NCBI GenBank assembly: GCA_902467875.1
Contig: CABQWP010000042.1
Coordinates: forward strand, 1 to 18,745
DNA from: an uncultured Collinsella sp.
GTDB lineage: Bacteria; Actinomycetota; Coriobacteriia; Coriobacteriales; Coriobacteriaceae
Direction: 5' to 3'
Length of the DNA stretch: 18,745 nucleotides
A program made the translations under genes and the position numbers. The notes under the pieces were generated by a model. It was not told the origin of the DNA. It searched no databases and worked only from the letters and a program-made list of their open reading frames with translations. Of the stretch, positions 7,712 to 14,383 are shown in pieces. The first letter of the stretch is position 1. The number at the start of each line of letters is the position of its first letter.

Positions 7712-7788
7712 AAAACTTCCGTAAATGTGATAAATGTCACGTTTTACCTAGGGTAAAATGTGGGAAATATCACGTTTACGGAAGTTTT
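7712..7788. promoter_or_regulatory. 77-bp imperfect palindrome immediately upstream of the AAA/DUF4143 ATPase
   Basis: The palindrome is centred on 7750. The outer 14 bp are perfect (7712-7725 with 7775-7788) and so is the core (7742-7748 with 7752-7758, TTTTACC/GGTAAAA). The middle is partly matched. Related direct copies of TCACGTTTAC also occur (7737-, 7770-). The right arm runs into T7 at 7785-7791, then the ribosome site GGGAGG at 7794-7799. It could be an operator for an autoregulating protein, a terminator/attenuator hairpin, or a mobile-element end. The sequence alone does not decide. Confidence 0.6.
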
Positions 7789-7806
7789 TTTGCGGGAGGT
7801 TCGGTC

Positions 7807-9171
7807 ATGCAGCGAGATATCATTGCCAAGCTTAACGCTTGGAAAGCGTCAGAATATCGTAAGCCGCTTATCCTTAAGGGGGCGCGCCAGGTTGGAAAGA
7901 CGTGGGCGCTTAAGGAGTTCGGCCGAACCTCGTACCTCAATTTTGTGTATCTGACGCTCGAGGAGCCGTCACCTGGGGTACAGAGCGAGTACGCTCAGTT
8001 TTTCGAAGGTACGCGCGATCCTCGACGGATCATCTCAAATCTTTCCCTGGCACTTGGACAGCCTATCGAGCCCGGCGAAACGCTGCTTATTATTGATGAG
8101 ATCCAGGATTGTCCTTCTGCAGTCGGCGCCCTTAAATACTTCTGTGACGAGGCCCCCGAGTATCACGTCGCATGCGCAGGGTCTTTGTTGGGCGTTCGCT
8201 TGTCCCGTGAGACCAGCGCTTTTCCGGTGGGAAAGGTCGAGTTTATGGAGATGCGCCCCATGAGCTTTTCCGAGTTTCTGAAAGCCGAGGGCGCTGCAAA
8301 CTACGACGAATACCTTGGCGGCCTGGATCAGATCGAGACAGTGCCCGATTTCTTCCATGTCCGTCTCGTCGAGCATCTTCGTCGTTATTTTGCATGCGGC
8401 GGCATGCCAGAGGCTCTTGGCCGGTGGGTGGAGACGGGCGATATCGTTCAGGTCGATAAGGTGTTGTCTGATCTCTTGGATTCCTACGAGCGCGATTTTG
8501 CCAAGCATGGTGGCCGTGCGCAGTTCGCCAAGCTTTCACAAATATGGAACTCGATTCCAGCTCAGTTGGCGCGTGAGAACAAAAAGTTCGTTTGGGGTGC
8601 GGTGCGCGAGGGGGCTCGTGCTCGAGAATACGAGGATGCTCTGGAATGGCTTGCCGATGCTGGGCTCATCACGGCGGTTCGCCTTAATGCTGCTGGTGGT
8701 GTGCCGCTCTCTGCGTACGATGACCTCAAGGCATTTAAGGTCTACTGTCTTGATGTCGGCTTGCTGCGCCGCATGGCAAGGCTGGATGCGTCCGCTTTTG
8801 CCATCTCGGATGCGCTATTTTCGGAGTTCAAAGGTTCGTTCGCCGAGAACTATGTGCTTCAGGCATTACTTTCACAGTTAGATGCTGCTCCGCGTTATTG
8901 GACAAACGAGAAGCCGAAGCACGAAGTCGATTTTTTGATTCAAGTCGGAAACGAAATCGTTCCCGTCGAGGTCAAATCGGGAGAGGTCGTTCATTCCAAG
9001 AGCCTTAAGTACTATGCCGACAAGCATGCGGAGACGACTCCATTGAGGGTCCGCTACTCACTTAAGAACCTAAAGCTCGACGACGGGGTGCTCAACATTC
9101 CGTTGTATTTGGCTGATCGATCTGTCCCTCTTATCAAAAAGGCGCTTGATCGTGCGCATCTTGACGTTTAG
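7807..9171 (+). CDS. AAA_14-family ATPase with C-terminal DUF4143, 454 aa
   Basis: This is a stand-alone P-loop ATPase with a C-terminal nuclease-like domain, a family widespread in gut bacteria with no settled function. The Walker A motif is G25-ARQVGKT32 and the Walker B motif LLIIDE ends at D97-E98, followed by IQD. An AGSLLGVRLS block (sensor-like) and SFSEFL follow, both typical of the family. Near the C-terminus EVDFLI (D375) and PVEVKSG (E388, K390) match the D...ExK pattern of PD-(D/E)xK-type folds. Catalysis by this site is not established. The ribosome site GGGAGG lies 7 nt before ATG 7807. The gene stands alone between a terminator and a convergent AraC gene, is preceded by a large palindrome, and by eye uses more A/T-ending codons (CTT, TCT, GAT) than gatCAB, suggesting recent acquisition. 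Confidence 0.93.
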   Translation: MQRDIIAKLNAWKASEYRKPLILKGARQVGKTWALKEFGRTSYLNFVYLTLEEPSPGVQSEYAQFFEGTRDPRRIISNLSLALGQPIEPGETLLIIDEIQDCPSAVGALKYFCDEAPEYHVACAGSLLGVRLSRETSAFPVGKVEFMEMRPMSFSEFLKAEGAANYDEYLGGLDQIETVPDFFHVRLVEHLRRYFACGGMPEALGRWVETGDIVQVDKVLSDLLDSYERDFAKHGGRAQFAKLSQIWNSIPAQLARENKKFVWGAVREGARAREYEDALEWLADAGLITAVRLNAAGGVPLSAYDDLKAFKVYCLDVGLLRRMARLDASAFAISDALFSEFKGSFAENYVLQALLSQLDAAPRYWTNEKPKHEVDFLIQVGNEIVPVEVKSGEVVHSKSLKYYADKHAETTPLRVRYSLKNLKLDDGVLNIPLYLADRSVPLIKKALDRAHLDV

Positions 9172-9219
9172 ATCCTGGGTGAGCTGACGGGCGGCGGCTA
9201 ATTAATCGCTCCGTTACGG

Positions 9220-9232
9220 CCAGGGAGCCTGG
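9220..9232. terminator. Short hairpin between convergent genes, weak bidirectional terminator candidate
   Basis: CCAGG (9220-9224) pairs with CCTGG (9228-9232) around GAG, with flanking GG/CC adding partial pairing. It fills the 64-bp gap between the ATPase stop and the end of the AraC gene. There is no T-tract on either side. Confidence 0.3.
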
Positions 9233-9235
9233 GCC

Positions 9236-10240
9236 TTAGCGATGCTTGCTTCGCCAAGCTGTGGGTGTCATGCCGGTGTATTGTTTGAAGGCTTGGGTGA
9301 AGGCGGCCTGCTGAGGGTAGCCTAGACGCTCTGCCACCTGCGCTATCGTGAGCGCGCTATCGGCCAAAAGGTCCTGCGCTCGTTCCATACGGCGTCTGCG
9401 AATGTAGGCGCCCAGGGACTCGCCAGTTTGGGCCTTAAAGGTGGCGCATAGTTTTGAGCGGCTCGTGTAGAGCCTCTCGGCCACCTCGTTGATACCCACA
9501 CGTCTGCCTTTGTCGAGCGCGCGCTCAATCATTGCCGTTGCTTCTTCGGCAATGGTTATGCTGACGCGTGTGTCTGCCGCCTGCCGCGCCTGCTTGTGGG
9601 CCGCGCGCGAACAGGCGAGCTCCGCGACCATGGTCTCCACGATGCCCCGCATATAGACGTGTCCGCCTACGGTGCGGGCGCGGTCCTCGTTAATCCGGCG
9701 CAGCGTGTGGCAGATGGCAGACGTCGCTTCCTCGTGCCATGACTCGGCAAACGCCTCAAAGATTCCCGCGAACTCGGTGGGATAGCGGTGCTCCAGTTCG
9801 TCAAAATATCCAGGCAAAAAGAGCACCGAGCGCGAGTGATAAAGCTCCCCCGCAAACAGCGGGCTTAATTCCTCGCCACAGCTATCTTGGATAAAGCTGC
9901 AAACGGCATTGTTTGGCCACGGTCCATGCAATGGTTTGAGGTTCGCGGGCGTTATACCAGCCTCGGGCATGCATGTAAGTGTGGGCGCGCTGACTTCGCT
10001 CACGCAGGCGTATGGCTCGGGTGTGTATTCGGCCAGGTACATATCGTGCGTCGGGGTAATGAAATGCTCCATGACGATGCAGGCAGGGGAGAGAGGCATG
10101 ATCCATGCGCGGCCGTGCGCCCGGTCGTTTGCCACCTCGCCGGTAAAGACGGCGCCCTTGCCGGTAAGCTCCAGGCCAAACTGCTCAAATTGCGGTGCAT
10201 AGAGCTCGGTTATGTCGGTCGCTGCCCGCCGTATTTGCAA
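9236..10240 (-). CDS. AraC-family transcriptional regulator, 334 aa
   Basis: This is a DNA-binding regulator with a variable N-terminal sensing region and a C-terminal AraC/XylS double helix-turn-helix. The last 95 or so residues hold the DNA-binding domain: helix-turn-helix one around INEVAERLYTSRSKLCATFK, then the link GESLGAYIRRRRMERAQDLL, then helix-turn-helix two around IAQVAERLGYPQQAAFTQAF, ending with the GMTPTAWR signature. The N-terminal 200 residues match no sensor domain I recognise. The likely start is TTG 10240 (complement), with an AAGGAAAGGG purine run just upstream on the minus strand; no in-frame ATG lies nearby. It is divergent from the two ABC transporter genes across a 114-bp gap, so it probably controls them. 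By analogy with YbtA/PchR-type regulators it may respond to iron or a siderophore, but that is inference. Confidence 0.92.
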   Translation of the reverse strand: MQIRRAATDITELYAPQFEQFGLELTGKGAVFTGEVANDRAHGRAWIMPLSPACIVMEHFITPTHDMYLAEYTPEPYACVSEVSAPTLTCMPEAGITPANLKPLHGPWPNNAVCSFIQDSCGEELSPLFAGELYHSRSVLFLPGYFDELEHRYPTEFAGIFEAFAESWHEEATSAICHTLRRINEDRARTVGGHVYMRGIVETMVAELACSRAAHKQARQAADTRVSITIAEEATAMIERALDKGRRVGINEVAERLYTSRSKLCATFKAQTGESLGAYIRRRRMERAQDLLADSALTIAQVAERLGYPQQAAFTQAFKQYTGMTPTAWRSKHR

Positions 10241-10278
10241 AAGCGTCCCTTTCCTTTGCAGAAACGTCCACGCCTGGC

Positions 10279-10300
10279 TTGATTGTGAGCCATGGCTAAC
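10279..10300. promoter_or_regulatory. Divergent intergenic region: candidate -35 and palindromic operator
   Basis: GTGAGCCATGGCTAAC (10285-10300) is a 16-bp palindrome with mismatches only at positions 3 and 14. It directly follows TTGATT (10279-10284), a possible -35 toward the ABC genes with no strong -10. A second small inverted repeat AATGA/TCATT lies at 10306-10320. The site fits an operator for the divergent regulator, though AraC proteins more often bind direct repeats. Confidence 0.4.
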
Positions 10301-10354
10301 ACATCAATGATAAGTTCATTACGGTTAACTCTCAAGCCGTTAGAAAGGAATCTC

Positions 10355-12181
10355 ATGGCAAAGGGATCAAAAAGGGAAGGCGGCGGTATCGGCGAGCTGC
10401 TTGCATATGCCGGCGACCGTAAATTCCTAACGTATTTGGGCATGGCGCTCTCGGCGCTCTCGCAGCTGCTGAGCTTTGGCCCGTACGTGTGCATCTGGTT
10501 TGTCGCGCGAGACCTTATCTCTGTGGCACCTAACTGGAGCGAAGCCACCGATATCGCGATGTATGGCTGGTGGGCCGTGGGTTTTGCCCTGGCAAGCATC
10601 GTAGTTTATTTCGTGGGGCTCATGTGCACGCACCTGTCTGCGTTTCGCTGCGCGTCCAATATCCGCAAGACTACGAGCGAGCACCTGCTTAAGTTGCCGC
10701 TTGGCTACTTTGACACGCACGCCACCGGTGAGCTGCGCCGTATTGTAGACGGATGCGCCGCCTCCACCGAGACTTTGCTCGCACACATGCTGCCCGATAT
10801 CGCAGGCGCCGCCGCCATGGTCGTGGGCTTGCTCGTGCTGCTTTTCGCGCTCGATTGGCGCTTGGGCGCGGCATGCCTTATCTCGGTCGTCGTTTCGTTT
10901 GGCGCCATGGCCGCCATGATGGGCGGCAAGGGCGGCGAGTTCATGAAGGCCTACATGGGAGCGCTGGTCAAGATGAACAAGACCGGCACCGAATACGTAC
11001 GCGGCATCCCCGTGGTCAAGGTGTTTCAGCAGACGGTCTACTCCTTTAAGGCCTTCCACGATGCGATCGCCGAATACGCCGACATGGCGCAAAACTATGC
11101 GGGCACGTTCTGTCGAGGTCCGCAGGTACTCAACCTTACCGCGCTCAATGGTCTTGTGGCATTCCTGTTGCCCGTAGCGTTGCTGTTGGCGCCGGGCGAG
11201 ACGGACTTCGCGCATTTTATGACCAACTTCACGTTTTACGCGATATTTTCGGCCGTGGTGCCGACGGCCATGACCAAGCTCATGTTTGTGGGCGAGGCCT
11301 CTCAGATGAGTGCCGATTCGCTGGCTCGCATCCGAAGCGTCATGGATTCCAAGCAGCTCTCCGTGCCCGCCCAACCCAAGCACCCTGCCGGCGGCGACGT
11401 GCGATTTGAGGACGTGAGCTTTACGTACGAGGGTGCCGAAGCACCCGCCGTTAGCCATGTGAGCTTCAGCGTTCCCGCTGGTAGTACCCTCGCCCTGGTG
11501 GGTCCCTCGGGTGGCGGTAAGTCAACCTGCGCAAGCCTGATCCCGCGTTTTTGGGATGTTTCCGCAGGTCGAGTGCTCGTAGGCGGTGTGGACGTTCGCG
11601 ATATGGATCCGCACGAGCTTATGGACCAGGTCGCCTTCGTGTTCCAGACTAACCAGCTGTTCCGGCAAACACTTGCCGATAACGTGCGCGCCTCCAAGCC
11701 TACAGCCACTGACGACGAAGTACGTGCGGCCCTCTCCGCAGCTCAGTGCGACGACATTGTGGCCAAGCTCCCACAGGGCATCAATACCATGCTCGGTGCC
11801 GGCGGGGCATATCTTTCGGGCGGCGAGGTCCAGCGCGTGGCACTCGCCCGCGCAATCCTTAAAGACGCGCCTATCGTGGTGCTCGATGAGGCCACGGCGT
11901 TTGCCGATCCCGAGAACGAGGCGCTCATCCAGCGCGCCTTTAGCAAGCTGGCGGCGGGCCGCACGGTCATTATGATCGCGCACCGACTCTCGACTGTAGT
12001 GGGCGCAGACCAAATCGTGGTGCTCAACCAGGGCAGCGTGCAGGAGACGGGTACCCATGCCGAGTTGCTGTCCCAAGAGGGCCTGTATGCCAAGATGTGG
12101 GCCGAATACGAACAGGCCGCGAGCTGGAAGATCACTGCTGCGGCCGCGGATGACGCCGTCACGAAGGGAGGCGAGGCCTAA
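10355..12181 (+). CDS. ABC transporter, fused permease and ATPase, first of a heterodimeric pair, 608 aa
   Basis: This is one half of an ABC transporter with six membrane helices (residues about 20-320) followed by a nucleotide-binding domain. ATG 10355 has AGAAAGGA at 10342-10349, 5 nt away; the frame extends up to 10292 but that part overlaps the putative operator. Walker A is G383-PSGGGKST391, the signature LSGGE is 487-491, Walker B ends D511-E512, and the switch histidine is H543 (IAHRLST). The D-loop reads AFAD (515-518) instead of the usual SALD; I associate the ATAFADPENE form with the YbtP/YbtQ/IrtAB-type siderophore subfamily. All catalytic residues are present. The stop codon abuts the next gene (TAAATG), so the two are co-translated. 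Direction and substrate cannot be read from the sequence; siderophore or metal transport is an inference from subfamily and the divergent AraC regulator. Confidence 0.93.
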   Translation: MAKGSKREGGGIGELLAYAGDRKFLTYLGMALSALSQLLSFGPYVCIWFVARDLISVAPNWSEATDIAMYGWWAVGFALASIVVYFVGLMCTHLSAFRCASNIRKTTSEHLLKLPLGYFDTHATGELRRIVDGCAASTETLLAHMLPDIAGAAAMVVGLLVLLFALDWRLGAACLISVVVSFGAMAAMMGGKGGEFMKAYMGALVKMNKTGTEYVRGIPVVKVFQQTVYSFKAFHDAIAEYADMAQNYAGTFCRGPQVLNLTALNGLVAFLLPVALLLAPGETDFAHFMTNFTFYAIFSAVVPTAMTKLMFVGEASQMSADSLARIRSVMDSKQLSVPAQPKHPAGGDVRFEDVSFTYEGAEAPAVSHVSFSVPAGSTLALVGPSGGGKSTCASLIPRFWDVSAGRVLVGGVDVRDMDPHELMDQVAFVFQTNQLFRQTLADNVRASKPTATDDEVRAALSAAQCDDIVAKLPQGINTMLGAGGAYLSGGEVQRVALARAILKDAPIVVLDEATAFADPENEALIQRAFSKLAAGRTVIMIAHRLSTVVGADQIVVLNQGSVQETGTHAELLSQEGLYAKMWAEYEQAASWKITAAAADDAVTKGGEA

Positions 12182-13939
12182 ATGTTCGCCTCATTCCAAA
12201 AGAAGTATTTCCTATCCGATAAAGGCGTCGCCGGTGTAAAACGTGGCATTTTCTGGACCACGCTCACCAATCTTATTTCCATGGCCGGCATGGGCTTTTT
12301 ATTCCTGGTTATGGCCGGTTTTGTCGAGCATCTCGCCGCCGGCGCCGACCTACCGGATGCCCTGCCGATCGTGGGCGGCCTCCTGGTCTTTTTCGTGTTG
12401 CTCTTTGCCTCTAACTGGCAGCAGTATTACTACACCTACTGCATCTTTTACGAGGAGTGCGGCAAGCAGCGTATGGAGATTGCCGAGCGCTTGCGCAAAC
12501 TGCCGCTGTCGTTTTTTGGTCGTCGTGATCTGGCCGATTTAACCGAGACCATCATGGGTGACGTCCAGGCCATGGAGCACGCCTACAGCCACGTGCTGGG
12601 AGAGCTTTGGGGTGCCATCATCGCAAGCGCCATTGTGTTCGTGGCGTCGCTGTTCTTTTGCTGGCAGCTGGCGATCGCGGCGTTTTGGAGCGTTCCCGTG
12701 GCCTTTGCCGTGCTGTATCTAACACGCGGCCCCATGACTCCGGTGTTCGATCGCGTGCGCGCCGAGAAGGTCAAGGTTACCGAGGCGATTCAAGAGACGC
12801 TCGACTGCGTTCGCGAGATCCGCGCCACCAACCAAGAGGCCCATTATCTTGAGGGACTCAACGCTGTGATCGATGCCGAGGAGCGCGAGACCACCAAGGG
12901 CGAGCTCGCTAACGGGCTTTTGGTCAACTCTGCCTTTGTCATCCTGCGTCTGGGCATTGCCACCACGCTGGTTACGGGCGCCGCGGTGGTCGCCTCCGGG
13001 CAGGTCGACTTTTTGGTGATGTTTGCCTTCCTGCTTATGGTGAGCCGTATCTATGCGCCCTTTGACCAGGCGTTAATGTTAATGTCCGAGCTGTTTGCCG
13101 CCGAGTCGTCTGCCAAGCGCATGCGTTCCATCATGGAAGAGCCTGTGGCGTGGGGCAGCGAGAAATTTGAGCCCGTGGGCCACGATGTGGTGTTCGATCA
13201 CGTGGCATTTGGCTATGGTGCGGGCGAGGACGGACGCGCCGGCGAGAAAGTTCTTACCGATGTGAGCTTTACCGCCAAGGAAGGCGAGGTCACGGCACTG
13301 GTCGGTCCTTCGGGTTCCGGTAAGTCTACGGTGTGCCGCCTGGCCGCGCGCTTTTGGGATGCCACCGAAGGCACGGTCACCGTGGGTGGCGTGGATGTTG
13401 CGAGCGTGGATCCCGAGGTGCTGCTGCGTGATTACGCCATTGTGTTCCAAGACGTGCTGCTCTTTGACGACACGGTGATGGGAAATATCCGCCTCGGGCG
13501 TCGTGATGCCACCGATGAGGAAGTGCTTGCGGCCGCGCGTGCCGCCAACTGCGACGAGTTCGTGAACCGCATGCCGCAGGGCTACGACACCATGATTGGC
13601 GAGAACGGCTCCAAGCTGTCCGGCGGCGAGCGCCAGCGCATCTCTATCGCCCGTGCGCTGCTCAAAGATGCGCCTATCGTGCTGTTGGACGAGGCGACGG
13701 CGAGCTTGGATGTGGAGAACGAGACCGTGGTGCAACAGGCGCTCTCCCGTCTGCTTGCAGGCAAGACGGTTATCGTTATTGCCCACCGTATGCGTACGGT
13801 GGAAAATGCCGACAAAATCGTTGTGCTCAAGGATGGTGTGGTTGCCGAGCAGGGCACTCCGGCACAGCTCAAGGCGGCAGGTGGAGAATTCGCCCGCATG
13901 GTTGCGCTGCAAAAGGAAGCGGCTGCCTGGCGGCTATAG
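12182..13939 (+). CDS. ABC transporter, fused permease and ATPase, second of a heterodimeric pair, 585 aa
   Basis: This is the partner half-transporter, starting directly after the stop of the first gene with GGGAGGCGAGG upstream as ribosome site. Membrane helices occupy about residues 20-310 (clear segments FLFLVMAGFVEHL, LLVFFVLLFASNW, VFVASLFFCWQLAIAAF). Walker A is G375-PSGSGKST383, signature LSGGE 479-483, Walker B D503-E504, D-loop ASLD 507-510, and switch histidine H535 (IAHRMRT). Unlike its partner it has a canonical D-loop. Both halves keep the catalytic glutamate, so both ATP sites may be active, in contrast to degenerate-site heterodimers. A REP-like hairpin begins two bases after the stop. 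Co-transcription with the upstream gene is near certain. The substrate is unknown; see the upstream gene for the siderophore hypothesis. Confidence 0.93.
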   Translation: MFASFQKKYFLSDKGVAGVKRGIFWTTLTNLISMAGMGFLFLVMAGFVEHLAAGADLPDALPIVGGLLVFFVLLFASNWQQYYYTYCIFYEECGKQRMEIAERLRKLPLSFFGRRDLADLTETIMGDVQAMEHAYSHVLGELWGAIIASAIVFVASLFFCWQLAIAAFWSVPVAFAVLYLTRGPMTPVFDRVRAEKVKVTEAIQETLDCVREIRATNQEAHYLEGLNAVIDAEERETTKGELANGLLVNSAFVILRLGIATTLVTGAAVVASGQVDFLVMFAFLLMVSRIYAPFDQALMLMSELFAAESSAKRMRSIMEEPVAWGSEKFEPVGHDVVFDHVAFGYGAGEDGRAGEKVLTDVSFTAKEGEVTALVGPSGSGKSTVCRLAARFWDATEGTVTVGGVDVASVDPEVLLRDYAIVFQDVLLFDDTVMGNIRLGRRDATDEEVLAAARAANCDEFVNRMPQGYDTMIGENGSKLSGGERQRISIARALLKDAPIVLLDEATASLDVENETVVQQALSRLLAGKTVIVIAHRMRTVENADKIVVLKDGVVAEQGTPAQLKAAGGEFARMVALQKEAAAWRL

Positions 13940-13940
13940 G

Positions 13941-13973
13941 AATGTGACAAAGGGACAATCCCTTTGTCACATT
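13941..13973. repeat. Perfect 15-bp palindromic hairpin after the ABC operon
   Basis: AATGTGACAAAGGGA (13941-13955) and TCCCTTTGTCACATT (13959-13973) are perfect reverse complements around a CAA loop. There is no T-run, so it is more like a REP-type repeat than a standard terminator, though it may still end or protect the ABC transcript. Confidence 0.65.
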
Positions 13974-14010
13974 GAGTTCATCCCCATAGTTTCCAAAAAG
14001 TTAGCCATTG

Positions 14011-14039
14011 TTGACCAAATAGTTATACTAAACTATTTT
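14011..14039 (+). promoter_or_regulatory. Promoter with embedded inverted-repeat operator for the metal ATPase operon
   Basis: TTGACC (14011-14016) and TATTTT (14034-14039) are spaced 17 nt, a good vegetative promoter. AAATAGTT (14017-14024) and AACTATTT (14031-14038) are a perfect 8-bp inverted repeat with a 6-nt spacer, lying between and over the promoter elements. A bound dimeric repressor would block RNA polymerase. The AT-rich style recalls DtxR/MntR-type metal repressor sites, but no regulator is identified. Confidence 0.65.
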
Positions 14040-14047
14040 CAAAAGCG

Positions 14048-14112
14048 TGCTCGAGCAAACTAATGAACTCGGGTGCTAAGGCACCATGCCGCGCTTGTGC
14101 GGCAAAAGGGAG
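14048..14112 (+). promoter_or_regulatory. Structured 5' leader and ribosome site of the metal ATPase operon
   Basis: The leader holds a perfect palindrome TGCTCGAGCA (14048-14057) near the expected transcript start. Two hairpins follow: GGTGC/GCACC (14072-14076, 14081-14085) and TGCCGC/GCGGCA (14087-14092, 14099-14104). The ribosome site AAAGGGAG (14105-14112) directly abuts the second stem. The stacked stems could modulate translation; no known riboswitch class is recognised. Confidence 0.4.
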
Positions 14113-14119
14113 AAGCAAC

Positions 14120-14365
14120 ATGAAGAAGTCGACGTTTAACACCCTGCTTGTCGGTGGCGGTTTTCTGCTTGGTACGGCCGGCATCAAGCTGCTCACCAGC
14201 GCTCCGGTAAAGAACGCCTGCGTGCAGGGCATCGCGTGCGGTATGCGCGTCAAGAACTGCTACCAGGACATGGTCGAGCAGGCCAAGGCCAATGTCGATG
14301 ACATGGTTGCCGAGGCTGCCTACATCACCCAGAGCGAGGCCGCTGCTGACGAGGCAGCCGAGTAG
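14120..14365 (+). CDS. Small membrane-anchored helper protein, DUF6110-like, 81 aa; PacL-like architecture
   Basis: ATG 14120 follows AAAGGGAG (14105-14112) by 7 nt; a longer frame from 14063 runs through the leader hairpins and lacks a site. Residues 5-25 form a glycine-rich hydrophobic helix (LLVGGGFLLGTAGIKLL). After P29 comes a long predicted helix with three cysteines (C34, C40, C47) and an acidic Ala/Glu-rich end (residues 50-81). I recognise the pattern as DUF6110, small proteins found beside P-type ATPases in gut bacteria. The plan resembles mycobacterial PacL proteins (DUF1490), which scaffold and feed metal to CtpC-type efflux ATPases, but the PacL Asp/His metal-binding tail is absent. 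The gene is 18 bp upstream of the P1B ATPase and surely co-transcribed. A metallochaperone or scaffold role is inference; the cysteines could bind metal. Confidence 0.8.
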   Translation: MKKSTFNTLLVGGGFLLGTAGIKLLTSAPVKNACVQGIACGMRVKNCYQDMVEQAKANVDDMVAEAAYITQSEAAADEAAE

Positions 14366-14383
14366 CGCTCCCAGGCACAAACT

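Noticed and set aside
10427..11458. Minus-strand open frame (343 codons) opposite the first ABC gene
   Set aside because: Shadow frame; the plus strand has full ABC transporter motifs.
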